DNA from: Clostridia bacterium
GTDB lineage: Bacteria > Bacillota > Clostridia > Christensenellales > Aristaeellaceae
DNA length: 57,157 bases
Assembly: GCA_017471885.1 (NCBI GenBank)
Contig: JAFURI010000087.1
Span: 1 to 57,157, forward strand
Direction of reading: 5' to 3'
Both the position numbers and the translations under genes were made by a program. Positions within the stretch are counted from its first letter, which is position 1, and each line of letters starts with the position of its first letter. Below, one piece after another: positions 7,026 through 15,248 of the stretch. Below the pieces are notes generated by a model that made no database searches, was not told the origin of the DNA, and saw only the letters and a program-made list of their open reading frames with translations.

Positions 7026-8477
7026 ATGACCATGCTGCGCCGTGTCTTGTGCATTGTGAGTGCGCTGCTCATACTGTGCAGCGCCTTCACAGCCTCAGCT
7101 CTTGAAATTCCCGAGCCCACGCTCTCCCCTGACGCCGCGCCCTATGACGCGGAGAAGCCGGAGGAGCTTGAAGAGGATCAGCTCTACGCTGTTTCCGCCA
7201 TCCTGATCGAGGCCGAAACCGGCACAGTCATCTTCGAGAAGAACGCTGACCGGATCATGTATCCCGCTTCTACCACCAAGATTCTGACTGCGCTTCTGGC
7301 CATTATCTCCGGCGATCTGGATCAGACCTGCGTCACGTCGCTCAACGCCATTACCTTCTATGAAGATGACGTGACCACCATCGATCTGCGCGAGGGCGAG
7401 AAAATGCCCCTGCGAGATCTGCTCTATGCCATTATGGTCAAATCCGCCAACGACGCGGCCAACGTCATTGCAGAAAACATCTCCGGCTCGGTCAGCGGCT
7501 TCGTCGACCTGATGAATCAGGCCGCAGCGCTGTACGGCTGCACCAACACCCACTTCACCAACCCCCACGGTCTGCATGACGACAACCATTACACCACAGC
7601 CCGCGACATGGCCATCATCACCCGCGAGGCCATGAAAAACGAAACCTTCCGCAAGCTGGTATCCGTCAACACCTATACCGCAGCGCGCACAAACCTGGTC
7701 CGCGCCCGCACCTGGACCACCAGCAACCGTCTGATGATTCCCAGCACCTCGGAAAGCACCAACAAGTATTACTACCCGGACGCCATCGGCGTCAAAACCG
7801 GTACCACCTCCAAGGCGGGCTACTGCTTTGTCGGCGCTGCCGAAAGGGACGGCGTGGAGCTGATCAGCGTGCTTTTCTACACCGGCGAGAACGCACGTTG
7901 GGCCGATACCATCAAGCTGATGAACTACGGCTTCAGCCAGTACGTCAGCGTAACGCCCATTGATCTGTACAACATGAATCCCATCTCCATCGAGACCACC
8001 GGCTTCTCGCTGGAAGACGCCAACATGGGCACCCTTCCCCTGACCTGCGTCCCCGTGGACAGCAGCAACACCGCCACCATCATCGCTACCCGTGATGAAG
8101 TGGAGCTGATGGCCAGCAACCTGCGCGATACGGTGCTGATTGAGTACGAGCGCGACTTCACCGCCCCCATCCAGGCCGGCGAAATCATGGGCACGATGAC
8201 CTACTTCCCCGAAGGCCGCGAGCCCGTGGAGTACAATCTGATCGCCTCCCGCTCCATCGACAAGCGCGAAAACGCGCCCCTGACGCTGGAGGAAATCGTA
8301 GCCATGACCATGGCGGATCCCAATCCCTTCCCGCCCTTCACGCTGGAAATGGCGCTGTACATTGTGGTACCCGTGGGCGGGCTGTGGCTGCTCGTCTCGA
8401 TCCTGCGCAGGTTCATCCGCCGCCGCAGAGTGCACAATGCCCGTATGCCAAAGATCAAGAACCGCTACGTCAAGTAA
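7026..8477 (+). CDS. D-alanyl-D-alanine carboxypeptidase (penicillin-binding protein, S11 family)
   Basis: The 483-residue exported serine peptidase trims the terminal D-Ala from peptidoglycan stem peptides. It has a signal peptide (residues 1-25), the three active-site motifs SxxK (PASTTKILTALL), SxN (VKSANDAAN) and KTG (GVKTGTTSKAG), and a C-terminal beta domain. It ends with a hydrophobic segment and a basic tail (LRRFIRRRRVHNARMP), so it is held by a C-terminal membrane anchor. AAAGGAGGG precedes the start. Related Firmicute enzymes are DacA, DacB and DacF; I cannot tell which one this corresponds to. Confidence 0.92.
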   Translation: MTMLRRVLCIVSALLILCSAFTASALEIPEPTLSPDAAPYDAEKPEELEEDQLYAVSAILIEAETGTVIFEKNADRIMYPASTTKILTALLAIISGDLDQTCVTSLNAITFYEDDVTTIDLREGEKMPLRDLLYAIMVKSANDAANVIAENISGSVSGFVDLMNQAAALYGCTNTHFTNPHGLHDDNHYTTARDMAIITREAMKNETFRKLVSVNTYTAARTNLVRARTWTTSNRLMIPSTSESTNKYYYPDAIGVKTGTTSKAGYCFVGAAERDGVELISVLFYTGENARWADTIKLMNYGFSQYVSVTPIDLYNMNPISIETTGFSLEDANMGTLPLTCVPVDSSNTATIIATRDEVELMASNLRDTVLIEYERDFTAPIQAGEIMGTMTYFPEGREPVEYNLIASRSIDKRENAPLTLEEIVAMTMADPNPFPPFTLEMALYIVVPVGGLWLLVSILRRFIRRRRVHNARMPKIKNRYVK

Positions 8478-8490
8478 ATCAGGCAAACAT

Positions 8491-8530
8491 AAAACCGACC
8501 GGAATCCGATTATGGATTCCGGTCGGTTTT
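8491..8530. terminator. Bidirectional terminator between the carboxypeptidase gene and era
   Basis: A 17-bp perfect stem (8491-8507 with 8514-8530) with a 6-nt loop starts with AAAA and ends with TTTT, so it works for both converging genes. Confidence 0.9.
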
Positions 8531-8539
8531 TCATTGTGC

Positions 8540-9436
8540 TTACTTATTCTCGTAACCAAGGGTGCGCAGGTCGTCCATGCGGTTGCGCCAGTCATGACGC
8601 ACCTTCACCCACAGCTTCAGGTTCACATGCATGCCCAGCAGCTGCTCGATGTCCCTGCGGGCTTCGCTGCCGATCAGCTGCAGCATGGAGCCGTGCTTGC
8701 CGATGATGATGCCCTTGTGCGCGTCACGCTCGCAGTAAATGGTGGCATGGATCTCCATGAAACCGTCGTTCTCCTTGGTCATGGCCATCATCTCCACACC
8801 GATGCCGTGAGGCACCTCGTCGCGCAGATGCATAAGAGCCTTCTCACGGATCATTTCCGCGCAGATCAGCCGCTCAGGCTGGTCAGTCATCATGTCGTCG
8901 GGGAAATACTTGGGGCCCTCGGGCAGACGGGAGATCAGCGCGGCGGAAAGCTCCTCCAGACCGTCGCCGGTCTTTGCACTGATGGGGATGATGGCGTCAT
9001 ACCCGTTCTGCGCGAAGCCGGCAATCAGCTCCAGCAGCTTTTCCTTGGGCAGCAGGTCAATCTTGTTCAGCGCCAGAATCTTGGGCACCTTCTTACCGCT
9101 CATTTCCGCCACGATCTTGCGGTCGTGCTCACCCACCTGCGTGGCGTCCACCAGCACCAGAATGCCGTCCATGCCGTCCATAGCCTCCCTGACGGACTGC
9201 ATCATGTATTCGCCCAGACGGGTACGGGGATTGTGGATGCCGGGGGTATCGAGGAACACAATCTGCGCCTCGGCCTTGGTCATCACGCCCATGATGCGGT
9301 TGCGGGTGGTCTGGGGGCGGTTGGACACGATAGCCACCTTCTCGCCCACCAGAGCGTTCATCAGCGTGGACTTACCCACATTGGGACGGCCTACGATGGT
9401 TACAAAACCGGAATGAAACTTCTTTTCAGTCTGCAT
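8540..9436 (-). CDS. era: GTPase Era
   Basis: The 298-residue protein has the G1 motif GRPNVGKST near residue 14, G3 DTPG, G4 NKID and a C-terminal KH domain (IIIGKHGSMLQLIGSEARRDIE). Era binds the 3' end of 16S rRNA and is required for 30S maturation. I prefer the ATG at 9436 because GCAGGAG lies 8 nt upstream; an ATG at 9454 overlaps that site. It is the last gene of the yqfC operon and lies 29 nt after ybeY-cdd, which fits shared work with YbeY in 16S rRNA processing. Confidence 0.95.
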   Translation of the reverse strand: MQTEKKFHSGFVTIVGRPNVGKSTLMNALVGEKVAIVSNRPQTTRNRIMGVMTKAEAQIVFLDTPGIHNPRTRLGEYMMQSVREAMDGMDGILVLVDATQVGEHDRKIVAEMSGKKVPKILALNKIDLLPKEKLLELIAGFAQNGYDAIIPISAKTGDGLEELSAALISRLPEGPKYFPDDMMTDQPERLICAEMIREKALMHLRDEVPHGIGVEMMAMTKENDGFMEIHATIYCERDAHKGIIIGKHGSMLQLIGSEARRDIEQLLGMHVNLKLWVKVRHDWRNRMDDLRTLGYENK

Positions 9437-9465
9437 ATGATTTATCTCCTGCATATGTATGCTAA

Positions 9466-10356
9466 TTATCGGTCAAGGGATTTGGGGCCGAAGCCGTGGG
9501 GAAGCAGCTGCGACAGCGGAGCTTCATCCGTCTGTCCGTCCCACGTGACGATCACGCGGATCCCGGGCGCAAACTCATTCAGCACCTGACGACATGCGCC
9601 GCAGGGCCAGGGAGCAGAGCCGGAAGCAGCGATGGCAATGACGGTGAAATCACCCGCGCCCTCGCTGACAGCCTTGAACACAGCCGTACGCTCCGCGCAG
9701 TTGGTCAGGCCAAAGGATGCATTCTCGATGTTGCAGCCCTGAAATACCCGTCCGTCCGCGCACAGCAGCGCCGCGCCCACCGCATAGCCGGAATAGGGCG
9801 AATAGCTGCGCTCCATAGCCTGACGCGCCATCGCCAGCAGCGCCTCGTCGGACACAGGCTGCACGTCGCGTTCCATGGCAATGGAGGAAAGAATCTTCTC
9901 TTCCATCGTACGCATCTGCCGCTTCTCATCCTCTTCCATGTGATCGTAGCCCATCAGATGGCACAGACCGTGGACGGTCAGGTAGGCAGCCTCGCGCTGC
10001 ACCGCATGACCGTATTCCTTTGCCTGCGCAATGACATGAGGCACGGATATGATCAGGTCGCCCAGCATCACTGCATCCGCCTCATCGTCCCATTCGCGGC
10101 GAAGAAGCCGGTCAGCCTGTCCCGCCGTTACACCGGCTGGATAATTGACCGTAGGAAAGGAAAGCACGTCCGTGGCTCTGTCCACGCCCCGGTATTCCCG
10201 GTTAATCTCATGGATGGCCTCGTCGTCGCAAATGCGGATGCACACAGCGCACTCCCGCTCCACGCCTTCGGCGATAAGAGCCGCTTCTGCGGCCTTCTGC
10301 ATCAACGTGAGCCAAGTAGGATCGACCTGCGTATCAAGCTCCCATAGGATTTTCAC
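9466..10356 (-). CDS. Fusion of endoribonuclease YbeY (N-terminal) and cytidine deaminase (C-terminal)
   Basis: This is one uninterrupted 296-residue frame. Residues 1 to about 160 are YbeY: strand segment RGVDRATDVLSFP and the zinc motif HGLCHLMGYDH. YbeY is needed for 16S rRNA 3' end maturation. Residues about 165-296 are cytidine deaminase: YSPYSGYAVGAALL, then GCNIENASFG, NCAERTA (zinc Cys and catalytic Glu) and PCGACRQVL (two zinc Cys). It converts cytidine or deoxycytidine to the uridine form. In related operons ybeY, dgkA and cdd are separate; dgkA is absent here and the two flanking genes are joined. Both active sites look intact. Confidence 0.93.
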   Translation of the reverse strand: MKILWELDTQVDPTWLTLMQKAAEAALIAEGVERECAVCIRICDDEAIHEINREYRGVDRATDVLSFPTVNYPAGVTAGQADRLLRREWDDEADAVMLGDLIISVPHVIAQAKEYGHAVQREAAYLTVHGLCHLMGYDHMEEDEKRQMRTMEEKILSSIAMERDVQPVSDEALLAMARQAMERSYSPYSGYAVGAALLCADGRVFQGCNIENASFGLTNCAERTAVFKAVSEGAGDFTVIAIAASGSAPWPCGACRQVLNEFAPGIRVIVTWDGQTDEAPLSQLLPHGFGPKSLDR

Positions 10357-12659
10357 GCCTGCCCCTCCTTTTCTTCATCAGCCGGCTTCTCCACAGCTTC
10401 TTCAGCCGGAGCGGGATCAGCGGCAGTTTCCGCAGGGGCGGGCTCCTTAGGCGCTTCAACAGCCTTCACAGGTGCTGGAGCAGCCACAAGCGCCTCTCCG
10501 TTGCGGGCGGGCACAGCCACGGTAGGATACTCGATGCGCTCATGGAACACGCCGTTGAGCACCGTGGCAAAGGCCTCGCAGATACCGTCGATATCCTGCA
10601 GGGTCAGGGGCGAATTGCTCAGCTGTCCGTCCTCCAGTTTGCCGCGCACAAGGCGCTCGATGAAGCGCTCAATGGCCTGGGGCGTGGGATCGGGCATGGA
10701 GCGAACCGCCGCCTCGATGGTATCTGCCAGCATGATCACCGCGCTCTCACGGGTGGAGGGGCGGCAGCCGTCGTAGCGGAAATCGGCTACGTCTACAGCC
10801 TTGCCATCGGCCTGCTGCAGAGCCTTGTGGTAGAAGAACATTACCGGCGTGTCGCCGTGATGTTCTGCAATGATCCGCTGGATTTCCGGCGGCAGGTGAT
10901 ACTTCTGCGCCAGCTGCACACCGTCGCGGGTATGGGCGGTCACAATGGCGGCGGATACGTAAGGATCCGTCCTGTCATGGGGATTCTCACCCATCTGGTT
11001 TTCCTTGAAGTACAGAGGCCGCTTCAGCTTGCCAACGTCATGGAAATACGCGCCGGTACGGGCGAGAATGTGATTCGCGCCGATTTTCTCCGCCGCCGCC
11101 TCCGCCAGATTAGCCACAATGATGGCATGGTGATAGGTACCGGGAGCCTCGATGAGCAGACGCCGCAGCAGCGGATGATTGGGGTTGGCCAGCTCCAGAA
11201 GCTTGCTGGGCGTAGCCAGATTGAATACAGCCTCGCACACCGGCTGCAGACCGGCTGCAAGCAGCGCGCTCAGCGCGCCGCCGCCCAGCGCCCAGCAGGC
11301 GCTGACCAGCACCGCATGCAGATCGTTGGAGGTCATAAGGCCGGTTGCCAGAATCAGCAGCATATTCAGCACGCCTACCAGCAGACCGCAAAGCACCACG
11401 CGGAAGCGCTGGGGCTTGCCCTTGAGGAAGTGCACAGTCACCGCGCCGCCCAGCACGCCCGCCATCAGGATATGCACCATCTCGGCGGAGAAGGCCGTAT
11501 TGCTGGCTGCCGCAAGACTGGAGCACAGCACCGACATACTGAGCGAGGCGGCGAGACCGGCAGGCACGCCCAGCAGACTGGTCAGCAGCATGGAGGCCAT
11601 GTTCACCGGCGACCGGTAGATATGAATCAGCTTGGTCATCAGCACGGACAGACCCATGTTAATCACCAGCACCAGCATGATGACGGACATGCGCCGCGCA
11701 TCGCGCAGAAGCTCCGGATGCTGCAGCTTCAGCATCAGCGCCATGAGGACAACAGCCGCCAGCACCATCAGGGCCGCGCCGATGTAGATGGAGTAATCGT
11801 AGTCGTCGTTTTCCAGAAGGCCAAGGGCCGTCAGCATGGCAATCTGGTTGGCGTTGACCTGCTCGCCCTCGCGCACGATATTCTGGCCCTGCAGATACAC
11901 CACCGGCTCCACTGCATCCATAGCCTTCTGGCGGGCGGCGGCGGTGGCCTCCTCCTCAATGACCATGTTGGGCTTGATGCAGCTACGCAGCACCGCAGGC
12001 ACAATGTTCTGGAACAGGGAGATGTCCACCTTGTAGCCCACAATCTGCAGAATAGTATTGATGGACTGGGTCACCTGACCCTCACGGATGGTGGTATTGA
12101 GGGTATTCTGCACGGCCTGCATCAGGCTTGTGACCATCTCGTCATAGTCGTCCGTGCTGGTGCGCATCAGCGTGGTCGCCTGATAGCGGGTCAGCGAGAT
12201 CGTCTTGACGAGGCTCTGGGCGTAATCAAGCTCGCTGTCAGTAAAGGAATGATAGCGCCATTCCTCGTCGGTCACGCCCTCGCCGCGCAGGGTCAGGCCA
12301 TACTGCTGCACCGTGCGCAGCTCCGCAAGAAGGCCCTCCAGAGAAGACATCACTTCCTCAGAAGCGCCCTCCTGCAGATGATAGGTCGGCTCCACGGCGG
12401 CAGCGGCAGCGCTGCGGCGGTCAGCGGTGGCGATCTCATCCACCACGTCCTTGGTCGCTGTAATCGTCTGGTGGGAGATGGAACCCACGGACAGATTGTA
12501 CCGCTGGGGTGCGCTGGCCAGGCTGAACAGGCCGAAGATCGCCAGCGTACCGATGGCGACGATCAGCGTACACCGGGCTTCCACGCTGTGGAACCACAGC
12601 CCCACCCTTCGAAGCCAGCTCCTGCTCCTGTCTCTTTCGCTCCATTTACGGCGCATCAT
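10353..12659 (-). CDS. pgpH: 7TM-HD family cyclic-di-AMP phosphodiesterase PgpH (YqfF)
   Basis: The 768-residue protein has an N-terminal membrane segment (about 28-50), an extracytoplasmic 7TMR-HDED domain (about 55-300), seven membrane helices, then a cytoplasmic HD domain with the HHAIIVANLA and YFHDVGKLKRP motifs and a second His region (IIAEHHGDT). Homologues hydrolyse c-di-AMP. The last 60 or so residues are an Ala/Pro/Glu-rich tail (for example KEPAPAETAADPAPAEEA) that looks disordered. Its ATG overlaps the phoH stop (ATGA), with AAGGAG upstream, and its stop overlaps ybeY-cdd. Confidence 0.92.
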   Translation of the reverse strand: MMRRKWSERDRSRSWLRRVGLWFHSVEARCTLIVAIGTLAIFGLFSLASAPQRYNLSVGSISHQTITATKDVVDEIATADRRSAAAAAVEPTYHLQEGASEEVMSSLEGLLAELRTVQQYGLTLRGEGVTDEEWRYHSFTDSELDYAQSLVKTISLTRYQATTLMRTSTDDYDEMVTSLMQAVQNTLNTTIREGQVTQSINTILQIVGYKVDISLFQNIVPAVLRSCIKPNMVIEEEATAAARQKAMDAVEPVVYLQGQNIVREGEQVNANQIAMLTALGLLENDDYDYSIYIGAALMVLAAVVLMALMLKLQHPELLRDARRMSVIMLVLVINMGLSVLMTKLIHIYRSPVNMASMLLTSLLGVPAGLAASLSMSVLCSSLAAASNTAFSAEMVHILMAGVLGGAVTVHFLKGKPQRFRVVLCGLLVGVLNMLLILATGLMTSNDLHAVLVSACWALGGGALSALLAAGLQPVCEAVFNLATPSKLLELANPNHPLLRRLLIEAPGTYHHAIIVANLAEAAAEKIGANHILARTGAYFHDVGKLKRPLYFKENQMGENPHDRTDPYVSAAIVTAHTRDGVQLAQKYHLPPEIQRIIAEHHGDTPVMFFYHKALQQADGKAVDVADFRYDGCRPSTRESAVIMLADTIEAAVRSMPDPTPQAIERFIERLVRGKLEDGQLSNSPLTLQDIDGICEAFATVLNGVFHERIEYPTVAVPARNGEALVAAPAPVKAVEAPKEPAPAETAADPAPAEEAVEKPADEEKEGQA

Positions 12660-13681
12660 TGCTTTTGCTCCTTATCTTTGGCATAGTAAGCGTCATAGGC
12701 CTGCACAATCTGCTGTACCAGCTCGTGACGCACAACGTCCTTGTGGGTCAGATAAACCTTGCCGATGGCAGGGATATCCTTGAGAATCTCCAGCGCCTCC
12801 CCCAGGCCCGATTTCTTGCCGTAGGGCAGATCAGTCTGGGTAATGTCGCCGGTAACCACCACCTTGGAATGGAAACCGATGCGGGTCAGGAACATCTTCA
12901 TCTGCTCGGAGGTGGTGTTCTGCGCCTCGTCAAGAATGATGAAGGAATCAGAAAGCGTTCTGCCGCGCATGTAGGCCAGCGGAGCCACCTCCACCACGCC
13001 GCGCTCCAGCATCTTCTGATAGCTGTCCACGCCCATGAAATCATACAGCGCGTCGTACAGCGGACGGAGATAGGGATCCACCTTCTGGGTCAGATCGCCC
13101 GGCAGGAAGCCCAGCTTCTCGCCTGCCTCCACCGCAGGGCGGGTCAGCACAATACGCTCGATCTCCTTGTTCTTCAGCGCCACCACAGCCAGCGCCATGG
13201 CAAGATAGGTCTTGCCCGTACCGGCAGGGCCCACCGCGAAGGTCAGGTCATGATCGCGGATAGCCTGCACGTATTCCTGCTGACCCAGCGTCTTGCAGCG
13301 GATCTGCTTGCCGCGGTGGGTAATGGCGACCACGCTGCGAAGGATCTCGTCGATCATGTCCACCTTGCCTTCCCGGGCCAGCGCAATGGCGTACCGGATT
13401 CTGGTTCTGTCCACCAGATCATGGTGATGGATCATGTCGATCAGCTTTTCAATCACGCTTGCCGCCAGCTCGCAGTCCTCGGTCTGTCCGCTGATAGCCA
13501 GCTCAGCGCCGCGCAGGGCAATAGTCACGCCGCATTCCTGCTCAATCAGCGCAACGTTCTGATCATTCAGCCCAAACAAAGACATATAAGCGTCCATGGA
13601 GTCGACGGAAAGCAACAGTTTCTTGACTTGTACCAAAGGGAAGTCCTGCCTTTCTCGCTGCCTGATTTCCGGGGCAGCCAT
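12656..13681 (-). CDS. phoH: PhoH family ATPase (PhoH-like protein)
   Basis: The 341-residue protein has an N-terminal KH-like region (about 20-95) followed by the PhoH P-loop ATPase: Walker A GPAGTGKT near residue 155, Walker B IILDEAQNTT near 245, and the sensor VVTGDITQTDLP. Its position before pgpH and ybeY is conserved in Firmicutes and links it to RNA metabolism. The start is uncertain: the ATG at 13681 has no obvious ribosome site, and a TTG at 13636 preceded by CAGGAC would remove 15 residues and still keep the conserved region. Confidence 0.93.
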   Translation of the reverse strand: MAAPEIRQRERQDFPLVQVKKLLLSVDSMDAYMSLFGLNDQNVALIEQECGVTIALRGAELAISGQTEDCELAASVIEKLIDMIHHHDLVDRTRIRYAIALAREGKVDMIDEILRSVVAITHRGKQIRCKTLGQQEYVQAIRDHDLTFAVGPAGTGKTYLAMALAVVALKNKEIERIVLTRPAVEAGEKLGFLPGDLTQKVDPYLRPLYDALYDFMGVDSYQKMLERGVVEVAPLAYMRGRTLSDSFIILDEAQNTTSEQMKMFLTRIGFHSKVVVTGDITQTDLPYGKKSGLGEALEILKDIPAIGKVYLTHKDVVRHELVQQIVQAYDAYYAKDKEQKQ

Positions 13682-13692
13682 GCCGGGAGAAG

Positions 13693-14838
13693 CTACTGAG
13701 TATCCCTTTCCGACACGGCGATATCAATGATCCGCTCGGCATAGGCGACAGCGCAGATTTCCTCACTATCTATCATACTATAATCTACCCATTTGTCAAC
13801 AAAATCATCGCTTCTGCCGACTTTTTCCCTCAGTTTGCGCATGGCGGCCAGCCCCGCTTCGGCCTCCACCGCCTCTGCAGGTCGCTGTGCAATGCGAACC
13901 TCCGCCTCCATATCCGTCCGCCATTCAATCACCGCCGGAAGGAACAGACCGCCCAGCGGCAGGCTCTTCACCGACGTGTCCTGCTGTGCAAAGCCCGAAT
14001 CCTTTTCCCGAAGCAGAGGGAACCAGGGTGTGGATACGCCTGTGTGCCGGAAGGTTCTGCCCGTGTAGACCGTCTGCCTCTCTGACAGGTTCATGGTCAC
14101 CGCATACGCATCCCAAACCCGGGCAGTTACCCGCCCGCGGGCGGCTACAGGGCGCGTTTCCTCCAGACCTGTACGTTCTTCGCCTTTGATCAGCACCTGC
14201 CCTTTACGGACGATCTCACCTGCCTGTACAAGCGGCGTACCGGCTGCGGTCACAATGCCTGTAACAATTCCGTCCCGCGCGGCGACCACGTCGTACCCGC
14301 CCTCCGGCTGCGTGCCGTCCGGCAGCGCAACACCCTGGAATACACGAATCTCAAGCGTCATCCCCCGCCAGCCAACTTCAATCCATGCCACGTCCGGATA
14401 ACGCCATTCCAGCTGATCCCGTAGAGAGCCGGTGTCAATCTTCTTCCGCAGCGCGCCGGGAACCACGCCCACCTCTTCCAGATACAGCCGCATATCGCCT
14501 TCGTATGCGCCGGCGTTCACCAGCTGCGCATACCACAGCAGCTGCGTTCCTGCGATCGCCGTCAGAAGCGCGAGCACACACGCCGATATCAGAAACCTTC
14601 TGCTGCTGATTCTGTCAAGACCTGCGCCGAAGCCGGTCCGGCTTCCGATCGAGAATCCCCAGCCGCCCTCACGCGCCAGCTTCTCCAACGCTGGAATTTC
14701 CTTTTCCGCAGCCTGTCCCGTCATCCGTCTGCCGCTGCGGCTGATCCTGCGAAGCTCCAGCCCCTGTTCTGCCGCGCGACGGATCAGCCTCTCCAGATTC
14801 AGGCCTTCCGCGCTGAAGCTGCGTTTGATCCACTTCAC
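13693..14838 (-). CDS. yqfD: Sporulation protein YqfD
   Basis: The 381-residue protein has a basic cytoplasmic N-terminus, one membrane helix (about residues 80-100, FLISACVLALLTAIAG) and a large outer domain with IRVFQG and DGIVTGIVTAAGTPLV, typical of YqfD. It belongs to the mother-cell sporulation programme in Bacillus; the biochemical role is unknown. I chose the GTG at 14838 because GGAGG lies 9 nt upstream and because GTGA overlaps the yqfC stop, the normal coupling for this pair. Confidence 0.88.
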   Translation of the reverse strand: MKWIKRSFSAEGLNLERLIRRAAEQGLELRRISRSGRRMTGQAAEKEIPALEKLAREGGWGFSIGSRTGFGAGLDRISSRRFLISACVLALLTAIAGTQLLWYAQLVNAGAYEGDMRLYLEEVGVVPGALRKKIDTGSLRDQLEWRYPDVAWIEVGWRGMTLEIRVFQGVALPDGTQPEGGYDVVAARDGIVTGIVTAAGTPLVQAGEIVRKGQVLIKGEERTGLEETRPVAARGRVTARVWDAYAVTMNLSERQTVYTGRTFRHTGVSTPWFPLLREKDSGFAQQDTSVKSLPLGGLFLPAVIEWRTDMEAEVRIAQRPAEAVEAEAGLAAMRKLREKVGRSDDFVDKWVDYSMIDSEEICAVAYAERIIDIAVSERDTQ

Positions 14839-15095
14839 GGCCGTCCGCCTCCGTTCCCGCTGAAGGACAGGCACTCAATCACGCCCGTGACCATCGCCTC
14901 CTCCGCAGTATATGCCCGCAGATCCAACTGCTGCCCCGTGATGCGCACCATTCCGTCCGCCGTGCGGAAGGCCGCCTCCTCAGCCCGATAACAGACCAGG
15001 CCCCTGTGCTGTTCCACCTGCACCGACTGCGTACCCGTCACGGTGATCCGTGCCGCATTTCCTGTTACCTCTGAAGGAAAAATGCTTTCCAGCAT
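14835..15095 (-). CDS. yqfC: Sporulation protein YqfC
   Basis: This 86-residue protein is recognised mainly by position directly before yqfD and by its short beta-rich sequence (ARITVTGTQSVQVEQHRGLV, VRITGQQLDLRAYT, GVIECLSF) that fits the YabP/YqfC family, where GxIxxISF-type endings recur. The ATG at 15095 is favoured since the GGGGGG ribosome site at about 15102-15107 would be too close to an ATG at 15101. The gene heads the operon that continues to era and has a sigma-E-like promoter. Confidence 0.82.
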   Translation of the reverse strand: MLESIFPSEVTGNAARITVTGTQSVQVEQHRGLVCYRAEEAAFRTADGMVRITGQQLDLRAYTAEEAMVTGVIECLSFSGNGGGRP

Positions 15096-15120
15096 GTTCA
15101 TCCCCCCGCTTTTTTGACAG

Positions 15121-15149
15121 ATTCTATGTGCGCAGATGATTCCGTATCA
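15121..15149 (-). promoter_or_regulatory. Candidate sigma-E promoter of the yqfC operon
   Basis: On the minus strand TGATACG (15149-15143), 14 bp spacer, CATAGAAT (15128-15121). The -10 matches the sigma-E consensus CATACAHT at 7 of 8 positions; the -35 keeps the ATA core. yqfC is sigma-E dependent in Bacillus, which supports the call. Confidence 0.5.
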
Positions 15150-15177
15150 CTCTATTTGTTACAAAACGCGGAAACAG

Positions 15178-15206
15178 TTTACTTTTCCGTAAAATAATGA
15201 TATAAT
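15178..15206 (+). promoter_or_regulatory. Sigma-A promoter of the mreB-like gene
   Basis: TTTACT (15178-15183), 17 bp spacer, TATAAT (15201-15206), ahead of the plus-strand gene at 15249. Confidence 0.7.
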
Positions 15207-15248
15207 TATTTAGTTAAGAAAATCATTCAGGAGGACAGGTGGATCAGC

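Noticed and set aside
10542-12686. Plus-strand open frame of 714 codons opposite pgpH
   Set aside because: Antisense shadow; composition (Gln, His, Arg rich) is typical of reverse reading of GC-rich coding DNA.
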